Shown in pieces: positions 27,253 to 38,992 of a stretch of DNA of 64,000 nt (the first letter of the stretch is position 1; each line of letters opens with the position of its first letter). The notes under the pieces are model-generated. The model did no database searches. It was given only the letters and a program-made list of their open reading frames with translations, and was not told the DNA's origin. This DNA is from Stappia sp. (GTDB lineage: Bacteria; Pseudomonadota; Alphaproteobacteria; Rhizobiales; Stappiaceae). Location of the stretch: NCBI GenBank assembly GCA_002722295.1, contig PBLF01000021.1, positions 186,001-250,000 of the forward strand, in the 5' to 3' direction. The translations under genes and the position numbers were made by a program.

Positions 27253-28167
27253 ATGCTGAATACAGAGCGGGACTTGTTTCCGGGGTTCGAGGAACGGACC
27301 CTGGCCGGGGACGGGGTGGAGATCCATTGCCGTATCGGGGGCAGCGGTCCACCGCTTCTGCTGCTGCACGGTTACCCGCAAACACATGCCATGTGGCATC
27401 CGGTCGCCGGCGATCTCGCCCGTTGTTTCACGGTCGTCATCGCCGACCTTCGCGGCTACGGCCGTTCCGGTGCCCCGGAAGGGGACGCGGACCACATGCT
27501 TTACTCAAAGCGGCAGATGGCGCGCGACATGATCGTGGTGATGCGCGCGCTCGGTCATGAGCGTTTCGCGGTTGCCGGGCATGACAGGGGAGGCCGTGTG
27601 GCCTACCGGATGGCGTTCGACCATCCCGACAGCGTTACCCGCCTCGCGGTCCTGGATATCCTGCCGACCTACGACTACTGGCAGAACATGGACTGGCGCT
27701 ATGCCATGGCGATCTACCACTGGCTCTTCCTGGCCCAGCCGAAGCCCCTGCCCGAACGCCTGATCGCCGGTGCGCCGGACTTCTATCTCGACTACACGCT
27801 GGCGAGTTGGACGGCGACGAAGGATCTCTCGGCTTTCGATCCGGATGCGCTCGCCGAGTATCGGGCCTCCTTCCGGCAGGAAGCCCGCCAGCACGCCGCC
27901 TGCGAGGACTACCGCGCGGGGGCGACCATCGACATGGACCTGGACACCCGCGACCGAGAGGCCGGGCGTCGCATCGCCTGTCCGCTTCTGGTGATCTACG
28001 GCGCGGCCGGTCTTGCCGGCAAGACGGCAACACCGCTCGACACCTGGTCGACCTGGGGCGACGACGTGAGTGGCGCGCCCGTCGATGCGGGGCATTTCAT
28101 GGTCGAGGAAAATCCGGCCGAGACGCTGCGCGTGTTGCTCTCGTTCCTGTGCGAGGGCGTCTGCTGA
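27253..28167 (+). CDS. Alpha/beta hydrolase, probable fluoroacetate (haloacetate) dehalogenase
   Basis: 304-residue alpha/beta hydrolase. Comparison from memory with the characterised fluoroacetate dehalogenase of Rhodopseudomonas palustris (RPA1163) shows the whole active site offset by one residue. It has nucleophile Asp111 in GHDRGGR, carboxylate-binding Arg112 and Arg115, Asp135 (LAVLDILPTYDYW), halide-pocket His156, Trp157 and Tyr220, and catalytic His281 (DAGHFMVEENP). Length also matches (302 versus 304). The reaction would be hydrolytic C-F or C-Cl cleavage of haloacetates to glycolate. Epoxide hydrolase activity is the main alternative. The ATG at 27253 (MLNTERDLFPGF) is chosen; a GC-rich upstream extension is open but unlike the family. 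Confidence 0.85.
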   Translation: MLNTERDLFPGFEERTLAGDGVEIHCRIGGSGPPLLLLHGYPQTHAMWHPVAGDLARCFTVVIADLRGYGRSGAPEGDADHMLYSKRQMARDMIVVMRALGHERFAVAGHDRGGRVAYRMAFDHPDSVTRLAVLDILPTYDYWQNMDWRYAMAIYHWLFLAQPKPLPERLIAGAPDFYLDYTLASWTATKDLSAFDPDALAEYRASFRQEARQHAACEDYRAGATIDMDLDTRDREAGRRIACPLLVIYGAAGLAGKTATPLDTWSTWGDDVSGAPVDAGHFMVEENPAETLRVLLSFLCEGVC

Positions 28168-28206
28168 AATCTGCTGGAGGGCAGGGAGCCGCGATGGGGC
28201 CACACC

Positions 28207-29631
28207 CTAAAGAGCGGTGCCGCCGATGGTCATGCCATCGATGCGCAGGGTCGGCTGCCCCACGCCCACCGGAACGCCCTGACCCTGCTTTCCGCAGGTG
28301 CCGATGCCCGGATCGAGCGCCATGTCGTTGCCGATGGCACTGACACGCGTGAGCGCGTCGGGGCCGTTTCCGATCAGCATCGCGCCCTTGATCGGAGCGC
28401 CGACCTTGCCATTTTCGACCCTGTAGGCCTCGGTGCAGGAGAAGACGAACTTGCCGCTGGTGATGTCGACCTGTCCGCCGCCGAAGGAAACGGCATAGAT
28501 GCCGTCCTTCACGCCCTCCAGGATCTCCGCCGGATCCCTGTCTCCCGCCATCATGATGGTGTTGGTCATGCGGGGCATGGGGATATGGGCGAAGGACTGG
28601 CGCCGTCCGTTCCCCGTCGGCTTCACGCCCATCAGCCTCGCGTTCTGCCGGTCCTGCATGTAGCCGGTCAGGATGCCGTCCTCGATGAGGACCGTGCGCC
28701 CCGTCGGCGTGCCTTCGTCGTCGATTGTGAGCGAGCCGCGCCGGCCGGCGATGGTGCCGTCATCCACGATCGTCACGCCCCTCGAGGCGACGCGCTGGCC
28801 CATGAGACCGGCGAAGGCCGAAGTCTTCTTGCGGTTGAAGTCGCCCTCGAGTCCGTGGCCGACGGCCTCGTGCAGCAGGATTCCCGGCCAGCCCGACCCG
28901 AGAACAACGTCGAAACTGCCGGCGGGAGCGGGCACCGCGTCCAGGTTCACCAGCGCCTGGCGGAGCGCCTCGTCGACCGCGTGCTTCCAGCTTGCCTCGG
29001 TGAGATAGGTCTCGAGCGGTTCGCGCCCGCCGAAGCCATGCGAGCCGCTTTCCTGCCGGTCGCCGGACCCCGCGACGAGGGAAACGCCGAAGCGCACCAG
29101 GGGGCGGATGTCGCGCACCCGGTGGCCATCGGCACGAAGGATGTCGACCACCTGCCAGGACGTGGCGAGCGAGACGCTGACCTGGCGCACGCGCGGATCG
29201 CGGGCCCGGGCGAAGGCGTCGACCTCGGCGAGAAGCCGGGCCTTTTCGGAAAAATCCGGCCGGGCGCTCGGGTTGAGATCGCCGTAGAGCCTTTCGTTGG
29301 TGCCCGCCGGCGCATCGTCATACCGGCCCGAATGGCCGGCCGCGACGGCGGACGCCGCACCGGCGGCGCGCTTGAGGGCCGCCATCGAGATCTCGCCGGA
29401 CTGGGCATAGCCCGAGGCCTCGCCCGCCACGGCACGCAGGCCGAAACCCTGGGAGGTGTCGAAATTCGCTCCCTTGAGCCGGCCGTTGTCGAAGACGAGG
29501 CTCTCGGCTTCCCGGTATTCCAGAAACAGCTCGCCGTCATCCGCCCCGGCGAGCGCGTCCGCAACGACGCGGCGCACGTCGGCCTCGTCGAGACCGGTAT
29601 CGGCGAGCAGATCGGGAACGGAGAGGGTCAC
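28207..29631 (-). CDS. tldD: TldD metalloprotease subunit
   Basis: Catalytic subunit of the TldD/PmbA heteromeric protease. The 474 residues include the zinc motif HEAVGH in GILLHEAVGHGLEGDF and the conserved tail CTEAYRVENGKVGAPIKGA, IGNGPDAL and CGKQGQGVPVGVGQP. The start is a GTG at 29631, with AGGA eight bases upstream; the frame remains open upstream to 30126 but there it is antisense to the IalB gene. The PmbA partner is encoded at 22377-23723. Confidence 0.95.
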   Translation of the reverse strand: MTLSVPDLLADTGLDEADVRRVVADALAGADDGELFLEYREAESLVFDNGRLKGANFDTSQGFGLRAVAGEASGYAQSGEISMAALKRAAGAASAVAAGHSGRYDDAPAGTNERLYGDLNPSARPDFSEKARLLAEVDAFARARDPRVRQVSVSLATSWQVVDILRADGHRVRDIRPLVRFGVSLVAGSGDRQESGSHGFGGREPLETYLTEASWKHAVDEALRQALVNLDAVPAPAGSFDVVLGSGWPGILLHEAVGHGLEGDFNRKKTSAFAGLMGQRVASRGVTIVDDGTIAGRRGSLTIDDEGTPTGRTVLIEDGILTGYMQDRQNARLMGVKPTGNGRRQSFAHIPMPRMTNTIMMAGDRDPAEILEGVKDGIYAVSFGGGQVDITSGKFVFSCTEAYRVENGKVGAPIKGAMLIGNGPDALTRVSAIGNDMALDPGIGTCGKQGQGVPVGVGQPTLRIDGMTIGGTAL

Positions 29632-29771
29632 GGGCAGGGTCCTGACGTGTTGTGACGCGGAACCCTCGGGTTTCCGCGCCGGTGCCTTTGGGCGTCGCGG
29701 CGATGATGACAAGGATTGCGCACGCGGGCGCCCGGTCAAGGGGCGTGTTCGCGCGCGACGCTCGGCTTGTC

Positions 29772-30380
29772 CTAGGGAAGCGCGTCGAAGCCTTCGGAGA
29801 AGCCGTTCAGCGAGATCGGAATGCCGATGCCCTCTTCCGGCGTCTGGAAGATCACGAAGGTGGCCGCGTTGCCGGTCTTCATCTTCTCGATCAGGTCGTC
29901 CTGCATCACCACCTCGACGATGCAGCCGTTGGGCAGGCAACGCACGAAACCGGCCCGGCCAACGTCCGCGTCGTCGACCCGCAGGCCAAGTCCCATGGGA
30001 AGCAGGACACCGAGCGGGGCAAGCACCCGCAACAGGCGGGAGTTCTTGTCGGCGGTCTTCAGGACGATCACGGACAGGCCGACGTTCTCGCGGTCGTCGG
30101 CGGTCACGTTCTGGATCAGGGCGCACTGCTCTTCCTGTGCACCGGCCGGGGTGTCACAGCGCATCTGCCAGTCGCCGTGAACCGAGCGCACGGCGCCCTG
30201 GGCGCTGGCGGTTGTCACGGTCGCACCGAGATGCGCGAGAACGAGAGCCGCCACGGCAAGGAGGCGCGTCAGGGGCTTTGTGGCAAGGGACACAGGCGAA
30301 ACTCCGTTGGTTCGCGGCGCGGGACCAGTCGCCGGCTCCGGTCCGGCGGCCGACCGGATGATTGTCTCGGGGCCGCTCAT
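29772..30380 (-). CDS. Invasion-associated locus B (IalB) family protein
   Basis: Exported protein of 202 residues. A signal peptide lies at about residues 37-60 (LLAVAALVLAHLGATVTTASA) after an unusually long leader. The mature part begins with HGDWQMRCDTP, then EEQCALIQNV, and later FVRCLPNGCIVEV, so four cysteines are placed as in the IalB family. IalB of Bartonella is linked to erythrocyte invasion, but free-living relatives have many paralogues of unknown role. The ATG at 30380 is chosen; the leader may be shorter in reality. It diverges from the cox operon. Confidence 0.88.
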   Translation of the reverse strand: MSGPETIIRSAAGPEPATGPAPRTNGVSPVSLATKPLTRLLAVAALVLAHLGATVTTASAQGAVRSVHGDWQMRCDTPAGAQEEQCALIQNVTADDRENVGLSVIVLKTADKNSRLLRVLAPLGVLLPMGLGLRVDDADVGRAGFVRCLPNGCIVEVVMQDDLIEKMKTGNAATFVIFQTPEEGIGIPISLNGFSEGFDALP

Positions 30381-30890
30381 CCGTGACTTGATTCGCCGGA
30401 AACAGCACCCTTGAGCTTTTTCTCCGCTGGAAAGGTCGATTTCAAGGCGAAACACTTCCGCCGTCCTCTTGCGTGGCCACCAAACGTCATGCCGGGCCGC
30501 GACGCGCGGCTGCCCATGATACGCGAGGTCGGGAATTGGCCGGAATTTGGGCACTTCCGAAACTACTGCATTGCGAAACGGGGCGGCTTGTGGTTTTTCA
30601 TCCCCGCTTTGATCTCGATCATGCGCGGTTGCGGCGTTTTGACGCTCCTTCCCGCGATCTCGAGTTAAGCTACACTTTGGCAACACGAGTGTGGCCGAAA
30701 AGAGCCTTGCGGCGTAAGGCCGACCGCGCTCTTTTGGCGCAGCGACGACCCGGGCCCGGGGGCACCGGCAGGTAGGCGAAGGGCCGTAGAGCGGGTCCTT
30801 GGTCCGGCCCGACCGGTCGCGCGACGCTTGGATTTATGAGACAAGGACCCATGATGCCCGTCGGGGCTGGGTCAGGAAGGGAGCACGGAC
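30381..30890. other. 510-base intergenic region upstream of the cox operon
   Basis: Divergent region between the IalB gene and coxB, lower in GC than its surroundings. I find no convincing gene. It must hold the promoters of both flanking genes. A TTGACG at 30639-30644 could be a -35 element but lacks a clear -10 at normal spacing. An FNR-like dyad is annotated separately. AGGAAGGGAG at about 30875-30884 is the coxB ribosome-binding site. Confidence 0.6.
30609..30622 (+). promoter_or_regulatory. FNR/FixK-like half-palindrome upstream of coxB
   Basis: TTGAT-CTCG-ATCAT differs from the FNR/FixK consensus TTGAT-N4-ATCAA only at the last base. It sits about 270 bases before coxB. Oxygen-responsive control of an aa3 oxidase is plausible, but this is inference from a single site. 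Confidence 0.4.
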
Positions 30891-33538
<2,648 letters not shown>

Positions 33539-33686
33539 GCGGCCTCGACGAAACGCTTCCCCGCACATGTCACGAGCTGTGCGGGGAAGCCGCCTGCCCG
33601 GGATGACTTTCCGCGTCCGGACAGGAGCACTGACCTGACCCCGGCCAAGCATGGCTGCCGGGAACCCATGGGACGAAGAACCGATC

Positions 33687-34649
33687 ATGTCGCTTGCAGA
33701 ACTTCGGGACGGACCGCTCGACGATGCCGCCGCATTCGGCGGACAGGGAGAGGTCGGCGACTATCTCGCCCTCTTGAAGCCGCGTGTCATGTCGCTCGTC
33801 GTCTTCACGGCATTGGTCGGGACCCTGATCGCGCCCAGCGGCATCCATCCGGTTCTCGCGCTCGTCGCCATCCTGTGCATCGCCATCGGCGCGGGTGCAT
33901 CGGGTGCGCTGAACATGTGGTATGACGCCGATATCGACGCGGTGATGTCGCGCACCCGGTCACGGCCTGTGCCCTCGGGCCGCGTCGCGCCTGGCGAGGC
34001 GCTGACCTTCGGCCTGACGCTTTCGGCCTTCTCGGTCGGCATCCTTGGGCTCGCCACCAATTGGCTTGCCGCAGGCCTTCTCGCCTTCACCAGCTTCTTC
34101 TATGCCGTCGTCTACACGATGTGGCTCAAGCGCTCGACGCCACAGAACATTGTCATCGGCGGTGCTTCCGGAGCGTTCCCTCCGATGATCGGATGGGCGG
34201 CCGTGACCGGTTCGGTCAGTGTTGAGAGCGTGACGCTCTTTCTCATCATCTTCATGTGGACGCCGCCGCACTTTTGGGCGCTGTCGCTGTTCAAGCGCGG
34301 CGACTACGAGGACGCGAAGATTCCGATGCTTCCCGTCGTCGCCGGCGAGGATGTCACCCGCAATCACATTCTTGCCTATTCGGTGCTGCTCGCACCCATC
34401 GGTGTCGCTCCCTGGCTGCTTGGCTTTGCCTCGCCGATCTATGGGGCGGTCGCCATCGTCCTGGGGCTGGTGTTCGTGGTGCACGCGATCACGGTCTGGC
34501 GTCGCCGCGAGGGCGACGAGGCCCGCAAGGCGGCCGTATCCCTGTTCAAGTTCTCGCTCGTCTACCTGTTCCTCGTTTTCGCGCTGCTGCTTGCCGACAG
34601 CACGCTTGCGCCGCTTGTGTCCGCGCTGCTTCCGGGAGGCATGGCATGA
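33687..34649 (+). CDS. ctaB: Protohaem IX farnesyltransferase (haem O synthase)
   Basis: Membrane prenyltransferase that makes haem O, the precursor of haem a for CoxA. The 320-residue protein has about nine membrane segments. The motif [19 protein letters not shown] carries the prenyl-diphosphate Asp cluster, and [14 protein letters not shown] and [14 protein letters not shown] are typical of CtaB. I chose the ATG at 33687 (MSLAELRDG); an in-frame ATG at 33651 exists. The stop overlaps the next small gene as ATGA. Confidence 0.97.
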   Translation: MSLAELRDGPLDDAAAFGGQGEVGDYLALLKPRVMSLVVFTALVGTLIAPSGIHPVLALVAILCIAIGAGASGALNMWYDADIDAVMSRTRSRPVPSGRVAPGEALTFGLTLSAFSVGILGLATNWLAAGLLAFTSFFYAVVYTMWLKRSTPQNIVIGGASGAFPPMIGWAAVTGSVSVESVTLFLIIFMWTPPHFWALSLFKRGDYEDAKIPMLPVVAGEDVTRNHILAYSVLLAPIGVAPWLLGFASPIYGAVAIVLGLVFVVHAITVWRRREGDEARKAAVSLFKFSLVYLFLVFALLLADSTLAPLVSALLPGGMA

Positions 34650-34801
34650 GCGAGAACGGAATCCGGATGAGCGAAGAGCAGAAGCGCCGTCAGCGGAACC
34701 GGTCGATCGCCATCGGTCTGGTTCTCGCCGGCCTCGTGGTGCTGTTTTACGTCATCACCCTGGTCAAGATGGGGCCGGGTGTCTTTGATCGCTCGCTGTA
34801 G
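34646..34801 (+). CDS. Small membrane protein CoxF-like
   Basis: A 51-residue peptide overlapping the ctaB stop by four bases (ATGA). The N-terminal half is charged ([10 protein letters not shown]) and a single membrane helix follows ([20 protein letters not shown]), ending [11 protein letters not shown]. In Hyphomicrobiales a small protein called CoxF commonly stands between ctaB and ctaG, and size, topology and place all fit. Its role in oxidase assembly is not settled. Confidence 0.8.
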   Translation: MSENGIRMSEEQKRRQRNRSIAIGLVLAGLVVLFYVITLVKMGPGVFDRSL

Positions 34802-34831
34802 GGCATCGGGCTGGGGGATGAGGAGGACTGC

Positions 34832-35473
34832 ATGACGCGGAAACCTGAGAATACGACGCCCGAGACCGCCGCGGACGAGGCGGCGCGCCGTCGCGGGCGT
34901 GCCAACCGGCGTGTCGCGATCGGCGCTTTCGGCGGTGTCATGCTGATGGTTGGCGCGGCCTATGCCGCCGTGCCGCTCTACCAGATCTTTTGCCAGGTTA
35001 CCGGCTATGGCGGGACGACCCAGCGCTCCGACAGCGTGACGGGCGAGATCATCGATCGCAAGATCACGGTGCGGTTCGATGGCAACGTGAACTCGTCGCT
35101 GCCGTGGAAGTTCGGCCCCGACACCCATGCCGTGACGCTGCGCATGGGCGAGACGGGAACGATGTCCTATCATGCGACCAACCTGGCCGGAGACGCGAAC
35201 GTCGGGACGTCGGTCTTCAACGTGACGCCCTTTGAGGCCGGGGCCTACTTCAACAAGATCCAGTGCTTCTGCTTTACCGAGCAGCCGCTCGCCGCCGGCG
35301 AGACGGCGGAAATGCCGGTGGTGTTCTTCGTCGATCCGGAGATGGACAAGGATCCGCAGTTGAAGCACATCAAGGAAATCACGCTTTCCTACACCTTCTA
35401 CCCGGACAAGTCGGCGGAGACGCCGGTCGCCGCCAAGGCCACCGGGGCGGGTGAAGAGAAGAACAGCTTGTAA
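34832..35473 (+). CDS. ctaG: Cytochrome c oxidase assembly protein CtaG/Cox11
   Basis: Copper chaperone that inserts CuB into subunit I. The 213-residue protein has one N-terminal membrane helix (about residues 27-48) and a periplasmic domain with the copper-binding CFCF motif ([12 protein letters not shown]) and a conserved Cys in [18 protein letters not shown] precedes the ATG at 34832. Confidence 0.97.
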   Translation: MTRKPENTTPETAADEAARRRGRANRRVAIGAFGGVMLMVGAAYAAVPLYQIFCQVTGYGGTTQRSDSVTGEIIDRKITVRFDGNVNSSLPWKFGPDTHAVTLRMGETGTMSYHATNLAGDANVGTSVFNVTPFEAGAYFNKIQCFCFTEQPLAAGETAEMPVVFFVDPEMDKDPQLKHIKEITLSYTFYPDKSAETPVAAKATGAGEEKNSL

Positions 35474-35532
35474 GGACCGTGGCCCGTCCCGGTGACGGTG
35501 CCTCAAGACAGAGAAAGATCGGGGGAAGACCC

Positions 35533-36399
35533 ATGGCCCACGCCAAGAACCACGATTACCACATCATCGAGCCGAGCCCCTGGCCGTTCCTTGGCGGTGT
35601 CGGCGCCTTCATCATGGCGCTTGGCGCGATCGGCCTGTTCAAGCTGCACAAGGGCGTGCCGTTCCTTCTTTTCGGCGTCGATCTTGCCGGATGGGGCATT
35701 TTCGCCGTCGGCCTGCTCATGGTTCTCTACGTGATGTTCGGCTGGTGGCGCGACACCATCCGCGAGTCGATCGCGGGCGATCACACGCCGGTCGTGCAGC
35801 TTCACCTGCGTTACGGCATGCTGCTCTTCATTGCGTCCGAGGTGATGTTCTTCGTCGCCTGGTTCTGGGCCTTCTTCGATGCGTCGCTTTTCGTCGGCGA
35901 GGCGCAGCAGTATTCGCGTTTCGAGGCGACCGGCGGTGTGTGGCCTCCGCACGGCATCGAGACCTTCGACCCCTGGCATCTGCCGCTGTTCAACACGCTG
36001 ATCCTGCTTCTTTCCGGAACCACGGTCACCTGGGCGCACCACTCCCTGCTGCACAATGACCGCGAGGGCCTGAAGTGGGGCCTGGTGTTCACCGTCGTGC
36101 TCGGCGTGTTCTTCTCCTTCGTGCAGGCCTATGAGTACAGCCACGCGACCTTCGGGTTCTCCGGCTCGATCTATGGTGCCACCTTCTTCATGGCGACCGG
36201 CTTCCATGGTTTCCACGTGATCGTGGGCACGATCTTCCTCGCGGTCTGCCTGATCCGTGCCTCGGCCGGCCAGTTCACCCCGCAGAAGCATTTCGGATTC
36301 GAGGCGGCAGCCTGGTACTGGCACTTCGTCGACGTGGTGTGGCTGTTCCTCTTCGTGTCGATCTACATCTGGGGCGCGGGCAGCTCCTACCACTCCTGA
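35533..36399 (+). CDS. coxC: aa3-type cytochrome c oxidase subunit III
   Basis: Structural subunit of 288 residues with seven membrane helices that bind lipid and help stabilise CoxA. It begins [18 protein letters not shown], a typical start for this subunit, and shows [15 protein letters not shown], the conserved Glu region, and [20 protein letters not shown] at the end. GGGGGAAGAC precedes the ATG at 35533. A strong terminator follows. Confidence 0.97.
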   Translation: MAHAKNHDYHIIEPSPWPFLGGVGAFIMALGAIGLFKLHKGVPFLLFGVDLAGWGIFAVGLLMVLYVMFGWWRDTIRESIAGDHTPVVQLHLRYGMLLFIASEVMFFVAWFWAFFDASLFVGEAQQYSRFEATGGVWPPHGIETFDPWHLPLFNTLILLLSGTTVTWAHHSLLHNDREGLKWGLVFTVVLGVFFSFVQAYEYSHATFGFSGSIYGATFFMATGFHGFHVIVGTIFLAVCLIRASAGQFTPQKHFGFEAAAWYWHFVDVVWLFLFVSIYIWGAGSSYHS

Positions 36400-36406
36400 T
36401 GATCGC

Positions 36407-36437
36407 GGAGCCCGGCCAAGTGCCGGGCTCCTTTTTT
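36407..36437 (+). terminator. Rho-independent terminator after coxC
   Basis: A 10-bp stem (GGAGCCCGGC / GCCGGGCTCC) with a 5-base loop is followed by six T. It separates coxC from the downstream L,D-transpeptidase gene. Confidence 0.9.
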
Positions 36438-36458
36438 CTGCCCCGCCTCCGGTCACGA

Positions 36459-37016
36459 ATGGAGTGCCCTTTGCGCCGTCGAAGAGTCACTTCGATCGCT
36501 TTCTCCGTTCTGGTCGTCCTGAGCGTGGCCGGCTTTGCACTGTTCGATGGCCAAGCGGAGGTCCCGCCGGTGCCGGGTCATGGCGAGACGGACGTCGCGC
36601 TGGTGACGTTGTCGAAGGCCGAGCGGCGGCTGGAGCTCCTCGACGGGGATGGCGCGGTGGTTGCCCGCTATGAGGTCGCTCTCGGGAGTTCACCGGTCGG
36701 CCACAAGCAGCGTGAAGGTGACGGTCGTACGCCCGAGGGGCGCTATCTGCTCGACTGGCGCAACCCGCGAAGCGCGTTCCACCTGTCCCTGCATCTGTCC
36801 TATCCGGATGCGGTCGACACCAAGGCTGCGGACGCCCGCGGGGAGGATCCCGGCGGCATGATCATGATCCATGGCATGCGAAACGGTCTGGGGTGGATCG
36901 GTGCGGCGCATCGCCTGATGGACTGGACAGACGGCTGCATCGCTGTCACCAACGAGGAAATTCGGGAGATCTGGAGCCTCGTGCCGAATGGCACGCCGAT
37001 CGAGATCCGCTCCTGA
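36459..37016 (+). CDS. L,D-transpeptidase (YkuD domain), exported
   Basis: 185-residue cell-wall enzyme with an N-terminal signal/anchor (SIAFSVLVVLSVAGFALF). The YkuD domain shows PEGRYLLDWRNPRSAF, the His of MIMIHGMRN, and the catalytic Cys in DWTDGCIAVTNEE. Such enzymes form 3-3 peptidoglycan cross-links or attach proteins to peptidoglycan. The ATG at 36459 lies just after the coxC terminator, so it probably has its own promoter or relies on readthrough. It separates coxC from DUF983 and surf1. Confidence 0.9.
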   Translation: MECPLRRRRVTSIAFSVLVVLSVAGFALFDGQAEVPPVPGHGETDVALVTLSKAERRLELLDGDGAVVARYEVALGSSPVGHKQREGDGRTPEGRYLLDWRNPRSAFHLSLHLSYPDAVDTKAADARGEDPGGMIMIHGMRNGLGWIGAAHRLMDWTDGCIAVTNEEIREIWSLVPNGTPIEIRS

Positions 37017-37079
37017 GCGGCAGGCTGACGAGAGACCTTGCGGCCTGTGCCCGGACCAGAGCCGGAAAGGCGAAACGCC

Positions 37080-37478
37080 ATGAAACATGACAAGGACAGC
37101 GCGCTTTACCCCAGGCAGGATCCGATCCGCACGGGGCTGGCCGGAAAGTGCCCGCGCTGCGGCCAGGGGAACCTCTTCAAGGGCTTCCTGTCCACGCGCG
37201 ATCATTGCTCCAATTGCGGCCTCGACTACGATTTCGCGGACAGCGGGGACGGGCCGGCGGTGTTCATCATCATGCTGGTCGGTTTCATCGTCGTGGCGCT
37301 GGTGCTGGTCACTGAACTCACCTGGCAGCCGCCGATCTGGCTGCATCTGGTTCTCTGGCTGCCGTTGACCGTGATTCTCTGCCTTCTCACCCTGCGCCCG
37401 CTCAAGGGGGTGATGATTGCACAGCAATATACCCACAGTGCCCGCGAGGGACGCCTCGAAGACACGACCGAGGATTGA
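37080..37478 (+). CDS. DUF983 membrane protein with zinc ribbon
   Basis: A 132-residue protein. The N-terminal part has two Cys pairs (KCPRCGQGN and CSNCGLDY) typical of a zinc ribbon, followed by two membrane helices (about residues 60-82 and 87-108). DUF983 proteins are regularly encoded beside surf1 and coxC in alphaproteobacteria and are presumed to help oxidase biogenesis. The stop TGA is immediately followed by the surf1 GTG. Confidence 0.9.
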   Translation: MKHDKDSALYPRQDPIRTGLAGKCPRCGQGNLFKGFLSTRDHCSNCGLDYDFADSGDGPAVFIIMLVGFIVVALVLVTELTWQPPIWLHLVLWLPLTVILCLLTLRPLKGVMIAQQYTHSAREGRLEDTTED

Positions 37479-38297
37479 GTGAGCACCGGAATGCCCTCCT
37501 CCGACACAAGCTCCGTTTCACGGGAGACCCCGCGCAAGGGCGGGCTCGTGCTCCTCAGCGTGTTGTCACTGATTGCCTTCGCGATCCTGCTCGCGCTCGG
37601 GACGTGGCAGGTGCAGCGCCTCAAGTGGAAGCTCGACCTGATCGAGCGGGTCGAGGCGCGGGGCGACGCCGCGCCTGTCGCGATGCCCGGCCCCGCTGCC
37701 TGGCCAGACCTCACGGACGAGGAATGGGACTATCGGCCCATCGAGGTCAGCGGCCGTTTTCTGCTGGGCGAGGTCTATTATTTCATCTCCCTCAGCGATC
37801 CACGGGGCGACGTCGGTGGTCCCGGGTATTTCGTCTACCAGCCCTTCGAGACCGAAGACGGTCTCGTGGTCATGGTCAATCGCGGCTTCGTGCCGGACAC
37901 GAGGCGTCTGCCGGAAACACGACCGGGCAGTGAGGCGGACGAAGGCCGGACGACCATCGTCGGTCTGTGGCGGCGCAACGAACACGGCAACTTCCTGACC
38001 CTTGCGCCCGACCTCGGCAAGCGGATCTGGTTCGTGCGCGACGCGCGCGAGATGGCCGCGGAACTGGGGCAGCGCGGAGATAACGTCGCGCCGTTCACCC
38101 TGGATCTCACGGCGAGCTTCACGCCTGCGGGAGGGCTTCCGCAGGCCGGAGAGACCATCATCACCTTCACCAACAACCATCTCCAGTATGTGGTGACCTG
38201 GTACGGCCTCGCTGCGGTACTGGTCGTGGTCTATGTGGTGTACGTGCGCCGTCATCTCGGACGTTCACACGAGGATGGTGCGGCGGGGACCGACTGA
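37479..38297 (+). CDS. surf1: Surf1-family cytochrome oxidase assembly protein
   Basis: Assembly factor involved in haem a insertion into subunit I. The 272-residue protein has membrane helices at both ends (about residues 22-42 and 240-260) with a periplasmic domain between. ALGTWQVQRLKWK, the Tyr-Arg-Pro core YRPIEVSGRF, NRGFVPD and NNHLQYVVTWYGLA are Surf1 signatures. The GTG at 37479 abuts the DUF983 stop; ATG at 37491 is an alternative. Confidence 0.95.
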   Translation: MSTGMPSSDTSSVSRETPRKGGLVLLSVLSLIAFAILLALGTWQVQRLKWKLDLIERVEARGDAAPVAMPGPAAWPDLTDEEWDYRPIEVSGRFLLGEVYYFISLSDPRGDVGGPGYFVYQPFETEDGLVVMVNRGFVPDTRRLPETRPGSEADEGRTTIVGLWRRNEHGNFLTLAPDLGKRIWFVRDAREMAAELGQRGDNVAPFTLDLTASFTPAGGLPQAGETIITFTNNHLQYVVTWYGLAAVLVVVYVVYVRRHLGRSHEDGAAGTD

Positions 38298-38328
38298 CGG
38301 GATCGCGTCTGTCTTCGTTCAGGCAACA

Positions 38329-38361
38329 AAAAGGCCAGCCCCGCATAAGGGCCGGCCTTTT
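38329..38361. terminator. Bidirectional terminator between surf1 and the peroxiredoxin gene
   Basis: Inverted repeat AAGGCCAGCCC / GGGCCGGCCTT (one G-T pair) with AAAA on the left and TTTT on the right, lying between convergent genes. Confidence 0.85.
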
Positions 38362-38383
38362 GCTGTCTGCAAGCGTTCAGGGG

Positions 38384-38869
38384 TTAGAGAGCGGCAAGCA
38401 CCGCGGCCGCGCCGGACGCCTCGGCCGAACCCGGGCTCTCCTCGACGTTCAGCGTGGTGACCTTCCCGTCCTTGACGATCATCGCGTAACGCTTGGAGCG
38501 GATGCCCATGCCGAAGCCCGATGCGTCCAGTTCCATGCCGATGGCCTTGGTGAAGTCGGCGCTGCCGTCGGCGAGGAATGTGATCTTGTCGCCGGCGTTG
38601 CTCGCCTTGGCCCAGGCGCTCATGACGAAGACATCGTTCACCGACACCACGGCGATCTCGTCGACACCCTTCGACAGGATCGTGTCGGCGTGCTCGACGA
38701 AACCGGGAAGATGGTTGTTGTGGCAGGTCGGCGTGAAGGCGCCGGGCACCGCGAAGAGTACGACGGTGCGGCCCGAGAACAGGGACTTCGCGTCGCGCTC
38801 GGCCGGACCGTCGGCGGTCATGATCTTGAACGTCGCGTCGGGAAGCGTGTCGCCAACCTTGAGGGTCAT
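38384..38869 (-). CDS. Peroxiredoxin (Prx5-like, AhpC/TSA family)
   Basis: Thiol peroxidase of 161 residues. The active site PGAFTPTCHNNHLPGF carries the peroxidatic Cys49 and the PxxxTxxC pattern, and the later Arg of the pocket is in IRSKRYAMIV. It begins MTLKVGDTLPDATF. It removes hydrogen peroxide or organic peroxides, often with glutathione/glutaredoxin as reductant. It lies downstream of the DsbD-like periplasmic gene on the same strand, about 120 bases away. Confidence 0.94.
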   Translation of the reverse strand: MTLKVGDTLPDATFKIMTADGPAERDAKSLFSGRTVVLFAVPGAFTPTCHNNHLPGFVEHADTILSKGVDEIAVVSVNDVFVMSAWAKASNAGDKITFLADGSADFTKAIGMELDASGFGMGIRSKRYAMIVKDGKVTTLNVEESPGSAEASGAAAVLAAL

Positions 38870-38992
38870 GGAAAAACTCCGGAACGTGGTTGTGGTCCGT
38901 GAGGTGCAACGCCCGCAACCGGGGCGTGCCACGGCTCCCCCTGACATAGGATGAAACCGGACTTCCGTCGAGGGGCAAGCGCCTGCGGGCTC

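Noticed and set aside
24955-27495. 846-codon open frame on the minus strand across purD and the dehalogenase
   Set aside because: It is antisense to purD, a certain gene, and its product has only low-complexity composition without any known domain; only its last part copies the ubiA region in another frame.
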